Positions 6,110-13,719 of a stretch of 48,365 bases of DNA are shown here, piece by piece. The position numbers were made by a program, and so were the translations under genes. A model generated the notes under the pieces. The model did no database searches. It was not told the origin of the DNA and worked only from the letters and a program-made list of their open reading frames with translations. How positions within the stretch are numbered: position 1 is the stretch's first letter; each line of letters opens with the position of its first letter. The stretch covers positions 1 to 48,365 of the forward strand of contig CAKUZR010000015.1 in assembly GCA_934718065.1 (NCBI GenBank), given 5' to 3'. The DNA is from an uncultured Treponema sp. GTDB lineage: Bacteria; Spirochaetota; Spirochaetia; Treponematales; Treponemataceae.

Positions 6110-8167
6110 ATGGCAGGAATCAACATACCTGGTGTTACGAACCAGTACAATACAAATGAGACAGTTGAAAAACTTATGCAGATTGAGCGAATTCCGCTTA
6201 CAAGGGAGCAGAAAACGCTTGATTCGTATAAGGCGCAGCAAGATGCCTGGCGTTCTGTAAACAGAAAAATGACAGAGCTTCGGGACAGTGTAAAAACACT
6301 GTACTCTTTTGACAATCCTTTCAACAACAAAGTAACATCATCCACGGAAGAATACGCAGTTACTGCCGACGCAACACGAAAAGCCGCTTACGAATCATTC
6401 AAAGTTGATGTGGTTCAGCCGGCGACCGCAGACCGTTTTCTTACCTCAGAGCTTGACGCAGACACAAAAGTTCCTGCCGGAACATACACATACAAAATAA
6501 ACGACAAATCCGTAACATTAAGATGGAAAGGCGGTTCTTTGCAGGATTTTTCAAGCGCATTGAACCGGCGCGGCGGAGAACTTTTAAAAACCCGCGTAAT
6601 CGGCGCATCAAAAGGAAAAAAAACTCTTTCAATTGAATCCCAGAAAACCGGCTCTGAAAACCGGCTTACATTTGAGGACGACGCAAAAACATTCGCAGAA
6701 TCAAGCGGAATGATTATCCGCGTAAAGCCAAAAACCGTTGAATTCGGAACAAGCAGAAACGACTACAGAAATATTCAGCCTGAACCGCCGGAACAGGAGC
6801 GGCTTCCGCAAATTTCAGCGGGAAACATAAAAATTTCAGGCGGAATAATAACTGTTTCCCCGCGCGGCGGATATTCTCTTTCAATTCCGGAAACTGTCCT
6901 TGAAACGCCGAATGCGCACATTCAGTTTTCGATTTCAAAGCAGGACGTTTCCGACATTACAATCGCGCTGAACAAGCAGGAATCAAAGCCCGTGTTTCCA
7001 GATTCAGGAAGCGCAAGTTTCAAGGACGTGACGATAACCAATTCTCCGGTGGACGCAAGCCTTCCATTTGAGCCGGAAAAAAAGCTGGAGCCAGTAGATC
7101 CAGTTTCAACAAGCGATGTTTTGTTTGTAAAAATGAAGGATGGAAGCGAAAAACTTATTTCAACACCGAATTTGCTTTCAGACGCAGAGACAAAAATTGA
7201 CATTTCATTAAACGACTACAAGAATATTGACTCGATTGTGCTGAAAAACCGGAACACCGGGATTTCTCTTTCAGTTTCATCCGCGGAATCGTTCAACCCA
7301 AGCGAAAACCGCGGATTTGTCCCGCAGCACGCAATTTCTTCAGCAGATGATGCAATCATAAAATACGAGGGAATCACAATAAAAAGGCCGACGAACACAA
7401 TCGATGATGTTGTGCCGGAAGTTACGCTGAATATTTTTGACAAGACTGAAAAAACGGCGACAATTTCCGTGAAGCCGGACGTGGAATCCGCAAAGGAAGC
7501 GCTGATTACCTTTGTGGGAAAATACAACCAATCTGTAGCCGAGCTGAATATTCTTTCCCAGAACAAGCCGGAAATCATTGAGGAGCTGGATTATCTTACG
7601 TCTGATGAAAAAAAGGAGCAGCAGGAAAAACTGGGAATGTTCAACACAGACTCATCCTTGACAAGCCTGAAATCCGCGCTTCAGACAACAACTGCGGCAA
7701 ACTATAAATTCAGCGAGGACGCAAAAATCACAATGCTTTCCCAGATTGGAATTGCCACGAACGCGACAAATTATTCAGGCTACACGCCAAGCAAGCTCCG
7801 CGGCTACCTTGAAATTGACGAGAAAAAACTCGACTCCGAGCTGGAAAAACATCTTGACGACGTAAAAAATATGTTCGGCTACGATTCGGACGGAGACTTG
7901 ATAATTGACTCAGGCATCGGCTACAAGCTCGACAAGCAGCTTACAGCGTATGTTCAGTCAGGCGGAGTTTTTTCAATGAAAACGTCCGCGCTGGACTCAA
8001 GAATCAAATCTTCTGAACAAAAAATAGCTCGCCTTGAAACCCAGATGGACGACAAGGAAGCCGAGCTGAAAAACAAATACGGACAGATGGAAGGCGCGCT
8101 GAACAGCCTTGAGTCCCAGCAGAACACGATAAAAAATTTTTCCAACTCAGGAAACAGCAATAGATAA
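6110..8167 (+). CDS. fliD: FliD flagellar filament cap protein (HAP2)
   Basis: The 685-residue protein caps the growing filament and helps fold incoming flagellin. The FliD_N domain is at the start: MAGINIPGVTNQYNTNETVE, then IERIPLTREQKTLDSYKAQQDAWRS up to about residue 110. The FliD_C domain occupies about 440-685, with FVGKYNQSVAELN, RGYLEIDEKKLD, and a C-terminal coiled coil of charged heptads near 640-680. The central 110-440 is a variable, lysine-rich region. No Shine-Dalgarno precedes the ATG, which is unusual for this operon; a TATAAT at 6103-6108 sits too close to the ATG to explain it. A 27-nt gap separates it from flaG, so the two are probably cotranscribed. Confidence 0.95.
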   Translation: MAGINIPGVTNQYNTNETVEKLMQIERIPLTREQKTLDSYKAQQDAWRSVNRKMTELRDSVKTLYSFDNPFNNKVTSSTEEYAVTADATRKAAYESFKVDVVQPATADRFLTSELDADTKVPAGTYTYKINDKSVTLRWKGGSLQDFSSALNRRGGELLKTRVIGASKGKKTLSIESQKTGSENRLTFEDDAKTFAESSGMIIRVKPKTVEFGTSRNDYRNIQPEPPEQERLPQISAGNIKISGGIITVSPRGGYSLSIPETVLETPNAHIQFSISKQDVSDITIALNKQESKPVFPDSGSASFKDVTITNSPVDASLPFEPEKKLEPVDPVSTSDVLFVKMKDGSEKLISTPNLLSDAETKIDISLNDYKNIDSIVLKNRNTGISLSVSSAESFNPSENRGFVPQHAISSADDAIIKYEGITIKRPTNTIDDVVPEVTLNIFDKTEKTATISVKPDVESAKEALITFVGKYNQSVAELNILSQNKPEIIEELDYLTSDEKKEQQEKLGMFNTDSSLTSLKSALQTTTAANYKFSEDAKITMLSQIGIATNATNYSGYTPSKLRGYLEIDEKKLDSELEKHLDDVKNMFGYDSDGDLIIDSGIGYKLDKQLTAYVQSGGVFSMKTSALDSRIKSSEQKIARLETQMDDKEAELKNKYGQMEGALNSLESQQNTIKNFSNSGNSNR

Positions 8168-8193
8168 AAACTGAAAAATTTAAGGCGGCAAAA

Positions 8194-8784
8194 ATGGATT
8201 TTTATATCAACGACGAAAAAATCGACATAACTCTGGAAGAAGAAAAAACTGTAGGCGATGTGCTGAAATCATTTGAAATAACCTGCGAGCAGAACGACAC
8301 GGCTGTAATCGGAATAAAGCTCGACGGAAAACAAATCACAGCGGAAACTTTTGACGAATACGCAAAAAAAACTCTTGAAAGCAGCATGAAATTCGAATTC
8401 AGCATTGTGACAAGGCAGAACATAAAAGATGCGTTCAAAAATCTTTCCGGGCTTTTCAAGAAACTTTCCGAAAAAATGCAGACAATTCCAGTTGAGCTGC
8501 AAAGCGGAAAAGCAAAAGAAGCGAACGAATCAATTCTGACCCTTGCAGACAGCATCGACGAATTCTGCCACATTGCAACGCTCGCCTCGCTCTTCCAGGA
8601 ATACACAGAAGTAAAAATTGACGGAAAGCCTTTCCCGGAATTTTTCAAGGAATTCTCGCCGGTGCTTTCAGATTTTGAGGAAGCGCTGAAAAACAACGAC
8701 ACCGTGAGCGTTGGAGATCTCGCCGAATACGAAATCTGCCCTCGCCTTGTTTCAATCGCGGACACTTTGGAAGGTTTGGCATGA
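8194..8784 (+). CDS. Conserved protein downstream of fliD, function unknown
   Basis: The 196-residue acidic, mostly helical protein has no signal peptide or membrane segment and starts MDFYINDEKIDITLEEEKTV. The first 70 residues may form a small beta-rich domain; the remainder (KDAFKNLSGLFKKLSEKMQ onward) looks all-helical. It ends inside the next gene with an ATGA overlap, so it is translationally coupled to the PilZ protein and lies 26 nt after fliD. That position makes a flagellar role likely, perhaps as an export chaperone (the FliS/FliT slot), but no chaperone family motif is visible. The chaperone role is inference from position only. Confidence 0.8.
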   Translation: MDFYINDEKIDITLEEEKTVGDVLKSFEITCEQNDTAVIGIKLDGKQITAETFDEYAKKTLESSMKFEFSIVTRQNIKDAFKNLSGLFKKLSEKMQTIPVELQSGKAKEANESILTLADSIDEFCHIATLASLFQEYTEVKIDGKPFPEFFKEFSPVLSDFEEALKNNDTVSVGDLAEYEICPRLVSIADTLEGLA

Positions 8785-9860
8785 ATTTAGATTTCAAGGC
8801 GGGAAATTCGCCTCTTGCCGCGCGGATGAACCCGGCAATTTACATTGTCCTGGTTTTCGCGCTGGCCATATCAGCAGTTCTTGTGATTGCTTTTTTTATT
8901 CTGAAAAAACGGAAAGAGGCTGAAGAAACTCCGGAATGGCTCGAAGCGCAGGCAAAACGAAAAACCAAACGAAAGGACGTTGAAATTTTCTCGGAAAAAT
9001 ACAAGCTCAAGCCAGACGAAGAAAATTTTCTGTGGAAACTGTGCAGAAAATACGAAATTCCGAATATTCTTTTTGCCGTGAAAAATTTCAGCTCAATAGA
9101 GCCGTATTTTGAAAAATATTACAGCCAGAACAAGAACAGCTCCCCAGCGGACATAAATCTTATGTTCAGGCTTGAATTCAACCTTGAAAGAATTTTCGCG
9201 GCGGCAGTTGTAATTTCATCAACAAAAATGATTGCGAAAAATTCAAAAATCAGCGAGATTTTCCCGGACGGAACAAAAACTGATTTTTTTGTCCACGAAA
9301 ACACAAAGGACTATCTTTCAATAAGAATCACAAAAGAATTTTTTGAATCGCAGAGCAAGCCTGAAAACCTTGCGAAAGTCGCGTTCACTTTCCGCACCGA
9401 AGCCGGAATGCAGTACGCTTTTGTCTCAAGAATTCTCCGCTATGAAACAGATGCGAACGGATTCCAGATGATTGTTTCCCACAGCAACGACTTAATCACA
9501 AAGCAGCAGAGACATTTCAAACGAATCAGCGTGAATGAAAAATGCAAATTTTCTTCTATTAAAATTGAAACAGACAAAAAAGCCGGAAAAAAACTTGTGC
9601 CCGCAGAAAAAAAATACGAATGTATGCTTACAAATATTTCCGGCGGAGGCTGCTGCCTTTCAACAACGCTTCCAATAAAAGAAAACCAGATGACATACAT
9701 TGAAATCACGCTTCCGGACGGAGAATATGGAGTTTTCGGAACAATTGTGAAGACGCGGAAATCGAAAACGCAGGGAATTTTCAACCTTCACATAAAATTC
9801 AGCAATATATCAGTTGAAGTGCAGAACAAAATTCTTGCTAAAGTCTATGGATATAATTAA
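8781..9860 (+). CDS. Membrane-anchored PilZ-domain c-di-GMP receptor
   Basis: The 359-residue protein has one transmembrane helix near residues 18-41 (AIYIVLVFALAISAVLVIAF), a basic linker, and a cytoplasmic region of about 310 residues. Its C-terminal PilZ domain shows both c-di-GMP motifs: RHFKR (R244-x3-R248) and NISGGG (residues 285-290), the D/N-x-S-x-x-G signature. The middle region (about 130-235) resembles the YcgR-type N-terminal domain seen in flagellar brakes. It overlaps the preceding gene by 4 nt within the flagellar block, which suggests it tunes flagellar rotation in response to c-di-GMP. Spirochaete PilZ proteins are known to affect motility; this particular one is unassigned. 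Confidence 0.85.
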   Translation: MNLDFKAGNSPLAARMNPAIYIVLVFALAISAVLVIAFFILKKRKEAEETPEWLEAQAKRKTKRKDVEIFSEKYKLKPDEENFLWKLCRKYEIPNILFAVKNFSSIEPYFEKYYSQNKNSSPADINLMFRLEFNLERIFAAAVVISSTKMIAKNSKISEIFPDGTKTDFFVHENTKDYLSIRITKEFFESQSKPENLAKVAFTFRTEAGMQYAFVSRILRYETDANGFQMIVSHSNDLITKQQRHFKRISVNEKCKFSSIKIETDKKAGKKLVPAEKKYECMLTNISGGGCCLSTTLPIKENQMTYIEITLPDGEYGVFGTIVKTRKSKTQGIFNLHIKFSNISVEVQNKILAKVYGYN

Positions 9861-9870
9861 AATAAGATAA

Positions 9871-10137
9871 ATGAGAATTCTAAATTTAAAAAATTTATTC
9901 AGAGAAGAAGGTTACATTTATTACCGCCGCAATTTTTCAGGAACAGCTGATGTTGAAATTCCTGGCCAGACGCTTGAGACAGACGTGGATTTCTGCATTG
10001 AAACCGATCCTCTTGGAAAAAAAACTGTTGATATTCAGTTCAAAAAGCCGGTAAATTTCAATTACCCGATTCTTCCGATAAAAAAAGCTCTGAAAGATTA
10101 TATTTTGAAGCAGGATTCAGAGGGAAAACTTCCATGA
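9871..10137 (+). CDS. Short conserved protein of unknown function
   Basis: The 88-residue protein begins MRILNLKNLFREEGYIYYRR and is beta-rich, with an acidic middle and a basic helix at the end. It overlaps tsaE by 4 nt (ATGA), so translation of the two is coupled, and it follows the PilZ gene by 10 nt. There is no signal peptide, membrane segment or known motif. A TTGCTA-N17-TAAAAT pair (9835-9863) could start a transcript right at this ATG, separating the tsa genes from the flagellar operon when needed. Function unknown. Confidence 0.75.
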   Translation: MRILNLKNLFREEGYIYYRRNFSGTADVEIPGQTLETDVDFCIETDPLGKKTVDIQFKKPVNFNYPILPIKKALKDYILKQDSEGKLP

Positions 10138-10568
10138 TTACATTCAAAACAAATTCCGCAGATGAAACAATCGCGCTCGGAAAAAAAATAGGCTTGCTTC
10201 TGCAGAAAGGCGACATAATAGCAATGCAGGGAACTCTTGCCGCAGGAAAAACGACAATAACAAAAGGAATCGCCCAGGCTCTAGGCGTAAAAGACACAAT
10301 AACAAGCCCTACATTCTGCCTTATAAGCGAATACGAAGGAAAAATGCCGCTTTACCACATGGATGTCTACAGGCTTGACGGCGCAGAAGATTTTGCAAAC
10401 CTGGGAACAGAAGATATGCTTTACGGAGAAGGCGTTTCTATCATCGAATGGAGCGAAAAAATAATGGATGAGCTTCCAAAAAAGACAATAATCCTGAAAA
10501 TCGCTCCTCATGAAGACGGCTCAAGAACCATAACAATTGAAAACTGGCCGCATGGAGAAATAAAATGA
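10134..10568 (+). CDS. tsaE: TsaE, ATPase of tRNA t6A37 synthesis
   Basis: The 144-residue P-loop protein carries a Walker A GTLAAGKTT at residues 33-41, then TSPTFCLISEY, the family's YHMDVYRL motif, and SIIEWSEKI. These are the recognised TsaE (YjeE) signatures. TsaE binds the TsaB-TsaD heterodimer and uses ATP to drive cycles of N6-threonylcarbamoyl transfer to A37 of ANN-decoding tRNAs. It overlaps the 88-aa gene upstream and tsaB downstream by 4 nt each, an arrangement seen in many bacteria for tsaE-tsaB. Confidence 0.95.
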   Translation: MITFKTNSADETIALGKKIGLLLQKGDIIAMQGTLAAGKTTITKGIAQALGVKDTITSPTFCLISEYEGKMPLYHMDVYRLDGAEDFANLGTEDMLYGEGVSIIEWSEKIMDELPKKTIILKIAPHEDGSRTITIENWPHGEIK

Positions 10569-11245
10569 ACGGACTTGCAATCGATTCTGCTATAACAAAA
10601 ATTACAATTTCTGCAAAAAATGACACACACACAGTAACCGCTGTATTCAATATCGGAATGAAACAGTCAGAAACGCTTTTGCCAGCGATTCAATATGTTC
10701 TTGAAAAAGCTGATCTAAAGCCGGAAAACCTTGATTACATCAGTATTTCAAACGGGCCGGGCTCATTTACAGGACTCAGGCTGGGATTTTCAGCGGCAAA
10801 AGCAATTGAAATGGCTTCAAACGCAAAACTTTACGGAATAAACACGCTGGATGCCTACGCCGCGCCGTTCAAGGATTTTCCGTTCACGGTTTTAAGCTGC
10901 ATTGACGCAAAAAAAGACCGCTTCTATGCGAAAGCTTTTTCCAACGCAAAAGAAATAATTCCGGAAGGCGACTACACGCCGGAAGAAATCGCGGCTCTGC
11001 TGAAAAACCGAGGCTCCGCTGAAAATATTCTTGTATGCGGAAGCGACGCCACCCTGCTTTCTGAGCAGATAAAACAGTTTTCTGATAAAAAATTTCTTCC
11101 GCAGGACTTCAACATAAACGTTGGCGAAATTCTTCTTTCTATGACAGAAGAAAAAATTGCCGCAGGTGCAAAGCCCATGAACGACTACGACGGTCCTTTC
11201 TATCTTAGAGCAAGCGAAGCTGAAGTAAAAAAGCAAGCCTTGTAA
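10565..11245 (+). CDS. tsaB: TsaB, scaffold subunit of tRNA t6A37 synthesis
   Basis: The 226-residue protein has the ASKHA-type N-terminal fold with MNGLAIDSAITKITIS, MKQSETLLPAIQ, and the diagnostic NGPGSFTGLRLG at residues 63-74. TsaB is an inactive paralogue of TsaD that scaffolds the TsaB-TsaD-TsaE complex. The usual His-Ser in the segment before ETLLP is Gln-Ser here, a small variation. It overlaps tsaE by 4 nt and is the last gene of the + operon, which ends at hairpins 11250-11275 and 11297-11318. Confidence 0.94.
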   Translation: MNGLAIDSAITKITISAKNDTHTVTAVFNIGMKQSETLLPAIQYVLEKADLKPENLDYISISNGPGSFTGLRLGFSAAKAIEMASNAKLYGINTLDAYAAPFKDFPFTVLSCIDAKKDRFYAKAFSNAKEIIPEGDYTPEEIAALLKNRGSAENILVCGSDATLLSEQIKQFSDKKFLPQDFNINVGEILLSMTEEKIAAGAKPMNDYDGPFYLRASEAEVKKQAL

Positions 11246-11249
11246 AAAC

Positions 11250-11275
11250 AATTCCCGGCGCTTCTGCCGGGAATT
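11250..11275 (+). terminator. Hairpin after tsaB
   Basis: A perfect 10-bp stem (AATTCCCGGC at 11250-11259, GCCGGGAATT at 11266-11275) with a 6-nt loop. The T-run is short on + and longer on the - strand, so it may act on either side. Confidence 0.7.
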
Positions 11276-11296
11276 TAAAAATCCTACAAAAATATT

Positions 11297-11318
11297 CGCA
11301 TTAAAAAATGCGTTTTTT
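11297..11318 (+). terminator. Rho-independent terminator of the tsaB operon
   Basis: CGCATT (11297-11302) pairs with AATGCG (11307-11312) across an AAAA loop, followed by six T's. Confidence 0.8.
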
Positions 11319-11356
11319 ATTAATGCAAATCAGAAAAACAAAATATTCAGTTAAAA

Positions 11357-11389
11357 TAAAAAATCCCTGGAAAAACCAGAGATTTTTTA
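11357..11389 (-). terminator. Terminator of the tRNA operon, possibly bidirectional
   Basis: The arms (AAAATC, CTGG / CCAG, GATTTT with one internal mismatch each side) form a symmetric hairpin flanked by A-runs upstream and T-runs downstream, so it reads as an intrinsic terminator on both strands. It lies just after tRNA-Lys on the - strand. Confidence 0.65.
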
Positions 11390-11407
11390 TCATCATTATT
11401 CTTTGAG

Positions 11408-11480
11408 TGAGCCATGCAAGGATCGAACTTGCGACCCACAGATTAAGAGTCTGTTGCTCTACCAGCTGAGCTAATGGCCC
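11408..11480 (-). tRNA. tRNA-Lys (CTT)
   Basis: The - strand folds as a full cloverleaf: acceptor GGGCCAT pairs with ATGGCTC, D-arm AGCTCAGCTGGTAGAGC, anticodon loop CTCTTAA giving CTT, and T-arm with GTTCGATCC. CCA is not encoded. It is the last of three tRNAs on this strand. Confidence 0.95.
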
Positions 11481-11493
11481 AAAAAATAAATTA

Positions 11494-11567
11494 TGCGTCC
11501 GACAGGATTCGAACCTGCTACCGCCGGATTCGAAGTCCGGAACTCTATCCAGATGAGCTACGGGCGC
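11494..11567 (-). tRNA. tRNA-Arg (TCG)
   Basis: Acceptor GCGCCCG pairs with CGGACGC apart from one G-A/G-T type imperfection, D-arm AGCTCATCTGGATAGAGT, anticodon loop CTTCGAA giving TCG, T-loop GGTTCGAATCC. CCA is not encoded. It lies 13 nt downstream of tRNA-His. Confidence 0.94.
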
Positions 11568-11578
11568 AACTAGAATCG

Positions 11579-11651
11579 GGTGCCTGATGGGGCTCGAACC
11601 CACGACAACCAGATCCACAATCTGGCGCTCTACCGCTGAACTACAGGCACC
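11579..11651 (-). tRNA. tRNA-His (GTG)
   Basis: Acceptor GTGCCTG pairs with CAGGCAC; anticodon loop TTGTGGA gives GTG; T-loop GGTTCGAGCCC. The extra G at position -1 (base 11651) faces C73 (11579), as required for histidine identity, so it is encoded rather than added. It is the first gene of the tRNA transcript. Confidence 0.95.
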
Positions 11652-11668
11652 ATTTCTGACGTGATGTA

Positions 11669-11697
11669 AATATATAATATTGCTAAAATTTAGTCAA
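11669..11697 (-). promoter_or_regulatory. Sigma-70 promoter of the tRNA-His-Arg-Lys operon
   Basis: On the - strand, TTGACT (11697-11692), a 17-nt spacer and TATATT (11674-11669) place the start near 11662, about 11 nt before tRNA-His. Confidence 0.85.
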
Positions 11698-11736
11698 TAT
11701 AAAATATTACAAATTTCAAAAAAAAAAATCATTTTT

Positions 11737-11964
11737 TTAATTCTTCAGGATTTTAGAAATCGTGCTTACAACATCATTGTTCACGATTGACGCCTCGGTG
11801 TTTTCATTCTTAATCGCGTTGAAAACTTCCTGCCTGAAAACTTTCACATTTTTAGGCGCTTCAATTCCAATCTTCGCCTGGTCGCCTTTTATATCAATAA
11901 TTGTAATTGTGATATTGTCGCCGATTTTTATCTGCTGGTCGGTTTTTCGGGAAAGAATAAGCAT
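11737..11964 (-). CDS. csrA: CsrA, translational regulator
   Basis: The 75-residue protein begins [18 protein letters not shown], the canonical CsrA N-terminus, and includes [16 protein letters not shown] with the RNA-binding arginine near residue 44 followed by the V/E positions. CsrA dimers bind GGA motifs in mRNA leaders and block ribosomes. The gene follows fliW by 1 nt and has a strong AAGGGGGAA site. In bacteria with fliW, FliW sequesters CsrA until flagellin titrates FliW away. The target predicted here is the flaB leader at 3512-3550. The operon ends at the tRNA promoter with only a weak A/T hairpin (near 11712-11732). Confidence 0.97.
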   Translation of the reverse strand: MLILSRKTDQQIKIGDNITITIIDIKGDQAKIGIEAPKNVKVFRQEVFNAIKNENTEASIVNNDVVSTISKILKN

Positions 11965-11965
11965 A

Positions 11966-12406
11966 TCATTCCCCCTTCTTTTTCAGAGCTTTTACAATAT
12001 CAAACTTTGTTGTCCAGCGGTTGTCGTTTAAAACAACCTGAAGGCATTTCCGGTTTTTCTTGTTGATTACAATCGGACCAAGAAAATTCGCGGTAATCGC
12101 AGAACCGTCTTTTGGAATTGTAACAAGCGTCATTATGATTATGTCTTCCGCAGATTCAACTCCGATGTTTTTCAGGGACGAATCATCAATGTCGGCTTCA
12201 TATTCACTGCAGATAAGAAACGGATCAACCATCAAAAATGCAAGACCGCTTTCTTCCGTAGACTGAAGCCATATAAACGGCTCGTACTCAGAGTCAATCA
12301 GCGCAAATTTTGTAAATTTTTCAAAGCCCAAAAGGCCTTCCGGGAAAGTCACAAGCTGCTTTTCCTCAACATTCACAATTCCGTTTACTTTTGTTTTTAC
12401 TTCCAT
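11966..12406 (-). CDS. fliW: FliW, flagellin-binding antagonist of CsrA
   Basis: The 146-residue protein has the FliW family pattern: [20 protein letters not shown] near residues 19-38, then [21 protein letters not shown], and the C-terminal [20 protein letters not shown]. FliW binds flagellin C-terminal D0 and, when free, binds CsrA allosterically to relieve repression of flagellin. Location directly before csrA is the standard arrangement in Firmicutes and spirochaetes. GAGGT lies 11 nt before the ATG. It shares the flgN-flgK-flgL transcript. Confidence 0.96.
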   Translation of the reverse strand: MEVKTKVNGIVNVEEKQLVTFPEGLLGFEKFTKFALIDSEYEPFIWLQSTEESGLAFLMVDPFLICSEYEADIDDSSLKNIGVESAEDIIIMTLVTIPKDGSAITANFLGPIVINKKNRKCLQVVLNDNRWTTKFDIVKALKKKGE

Positions 12407-12445
12407 GTGTTTATAAACCTCGTTGTTTTTAATTCAACAAACTGA

Positions 12446-13690
12446 CTATCTCATATAATTCAGCAAAGTGCTGCTGTACATTTTTCCTGCGTTGCTAAGG
12501 GTCGCCTGGTAAGTGTAGTCGAGCATTTTCAAATCTGTTATGGCTTTTGTGTAGTCAAGATCGCCTTCCCGGCTTACCTGCTGAGTCACATTCAGCGCGG
12601 TGCTGGAATTTCTGAGCGCATTGTTCTGCGCACGTTCGTAGGCTGAGCCGGATTTTGCAACTCTAGTCACAAGAGAATCAATTCCTTTGTCAAGCGAGCC
12701 AAGAATTCTTCCGCCGACACTTTCGGTATCGCCTTTTAAAAGCGCATCCCTGAACGCAATCACAACATCGAACATTGAGCCGCCAGAAACTTTCACGCTG
12801 TTTCCAAGATTATACGGAGGCTTCTGGCTGGAATCCTTTACAATTCCAAGTTCGTTCAGCACATTTCCGCTCACATCCTGAATCCAGAGCTGGCGGGCAT
12901 CCGTTGTCTCAAAATTCAGTCCGTTTGAAACAGGATCAATGCTTGCGCGCACAGCCGCTCCGGAATCATTTATTTTAGCCGCCAGAGCGTAGACATTGTC
13001 GCCGGCGTTGATATTTATTTTCACACCGTCAATGCTTACAACGCTGTCTGAAGCCGCCTGCCAGGCACTTGCGTCGCGTCCGCCAAAAATTTGCTGCTTT
13101 TCTGCCCAGAAGGCGCGGTTTCCGGCATTATCAACGTCAAGATATTTATTTTCATCAACTTCAACTTTGTTCGTGTCAATATTTCCATTGTAACGAACGC
13201 TTTCAATCAGAGGCACGCCGCTTCCCTGGACGTTTCCCATTTCAACTTCAAACGGAGTGGCTTTTGTGTTCGTTCCGCCGAACAAGGCATTTCCGTCGCT
13301 GGAAATCGCATTCGCATTCTGAATAAGCTCCTTCAGAAGCTCGTCAACTTCCACAGCCATATTCGACATATCTTCTTTTGTATAAATTCCGTTTGCGCCG
13401 GTAACCGCAAGCTCGCGGACACGATGCATAATTTCCAGGGAATTGTTCATGTATCCTTCGCGCAAAGCAAATTCGTCAGTCAGAGTTTTTGCATTCTTTT
13501 CAAAATTGTTCACGCGGGTCAAATAAGACTGGTAGCGCACAAGATGTCCAGCCGCAACAGGATCGTCGCGAAGCTGCTGGATGCGCCTCTGGCTTCCAAT
13601 CTGGTTGTTCACAGAATTCAACCTGCTTTCCTGAAGCCTTAAAGCCGACTGTGTGTCAATATTATTCATTGCAGAACTGATTCTATGCAT
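12446..13690 (-). CDS. flgL: FlgL, hook-filament junction protein (HAP3)
   Basis: The 414-residue protein has the flagellin-like N-terminus MHRISSAMNNIDTQSAL and QQLRDDPVAAGHLVRYQSYL. The coiled-coil helix LEIMHRVRELAVTGANGIYT closely resembles FlaB, and the C-terminus has LDYTKAITDLKMLDYTYQATLSNAGKMYSSTLLNYMR. FlgL sits between FlgK and the first flagellin ring. It is 29 nt after flgK and has its own GAGGTG site, consistent with cotranscription. Confidence 0.95.
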   Translation of the reverse strand: MHRISSAMNNIDTQSALRLQESRLNSVNNQIGSQRRIQQLRDDPVAAGHLVRYQSYLTRVNNFEKNAKTLTDEFALREGYMNNSLEIMHRVRELAVTGANGIYTKEDMSNMAVEVDELLKELIQNANAISSDGNALFGGTNTKATPFEVEMGNVQGSGVPLIESVRYNGNIDTNKVEVDENKYLDVDNAGNRAFWAEKQQIFGGRDASAWQAASDSVVSIDGVKININAGDNVYALAAKINDSGAAVRASIDPVSNGLNFETTDARQLWIQDVSGNVLNELGIVKDSSQKPPYNLGNSVKVSGGSMFDVVIAFRDALLKGDTESVGGRILGSLDKGIDSLVTRVAKSGSAYERAQNNALRNSSTALNVTQQVSREGDLDYTKAITDLKMLDYTYQATLSNAGKMYSSTLLNYMR

Positions 13691-13719
13691 ATTTCACCTC
13701 GCTGATTCGTATTGAAAAA

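Noticed and set aside
8202..8765. Open frame of 187 codons on - opposite the gene after fliD
   Set aside because: The + strand gene is preferred because it is coupled to its neighbours by overlap and spacing; the antisense frame lacks a ribosome site.
11712..11732. A7-T7 inverted repeat after csrA as a terminator
   Set aside because: The stem is only A-T pairs and would be weak, so I do not call it a terminator.
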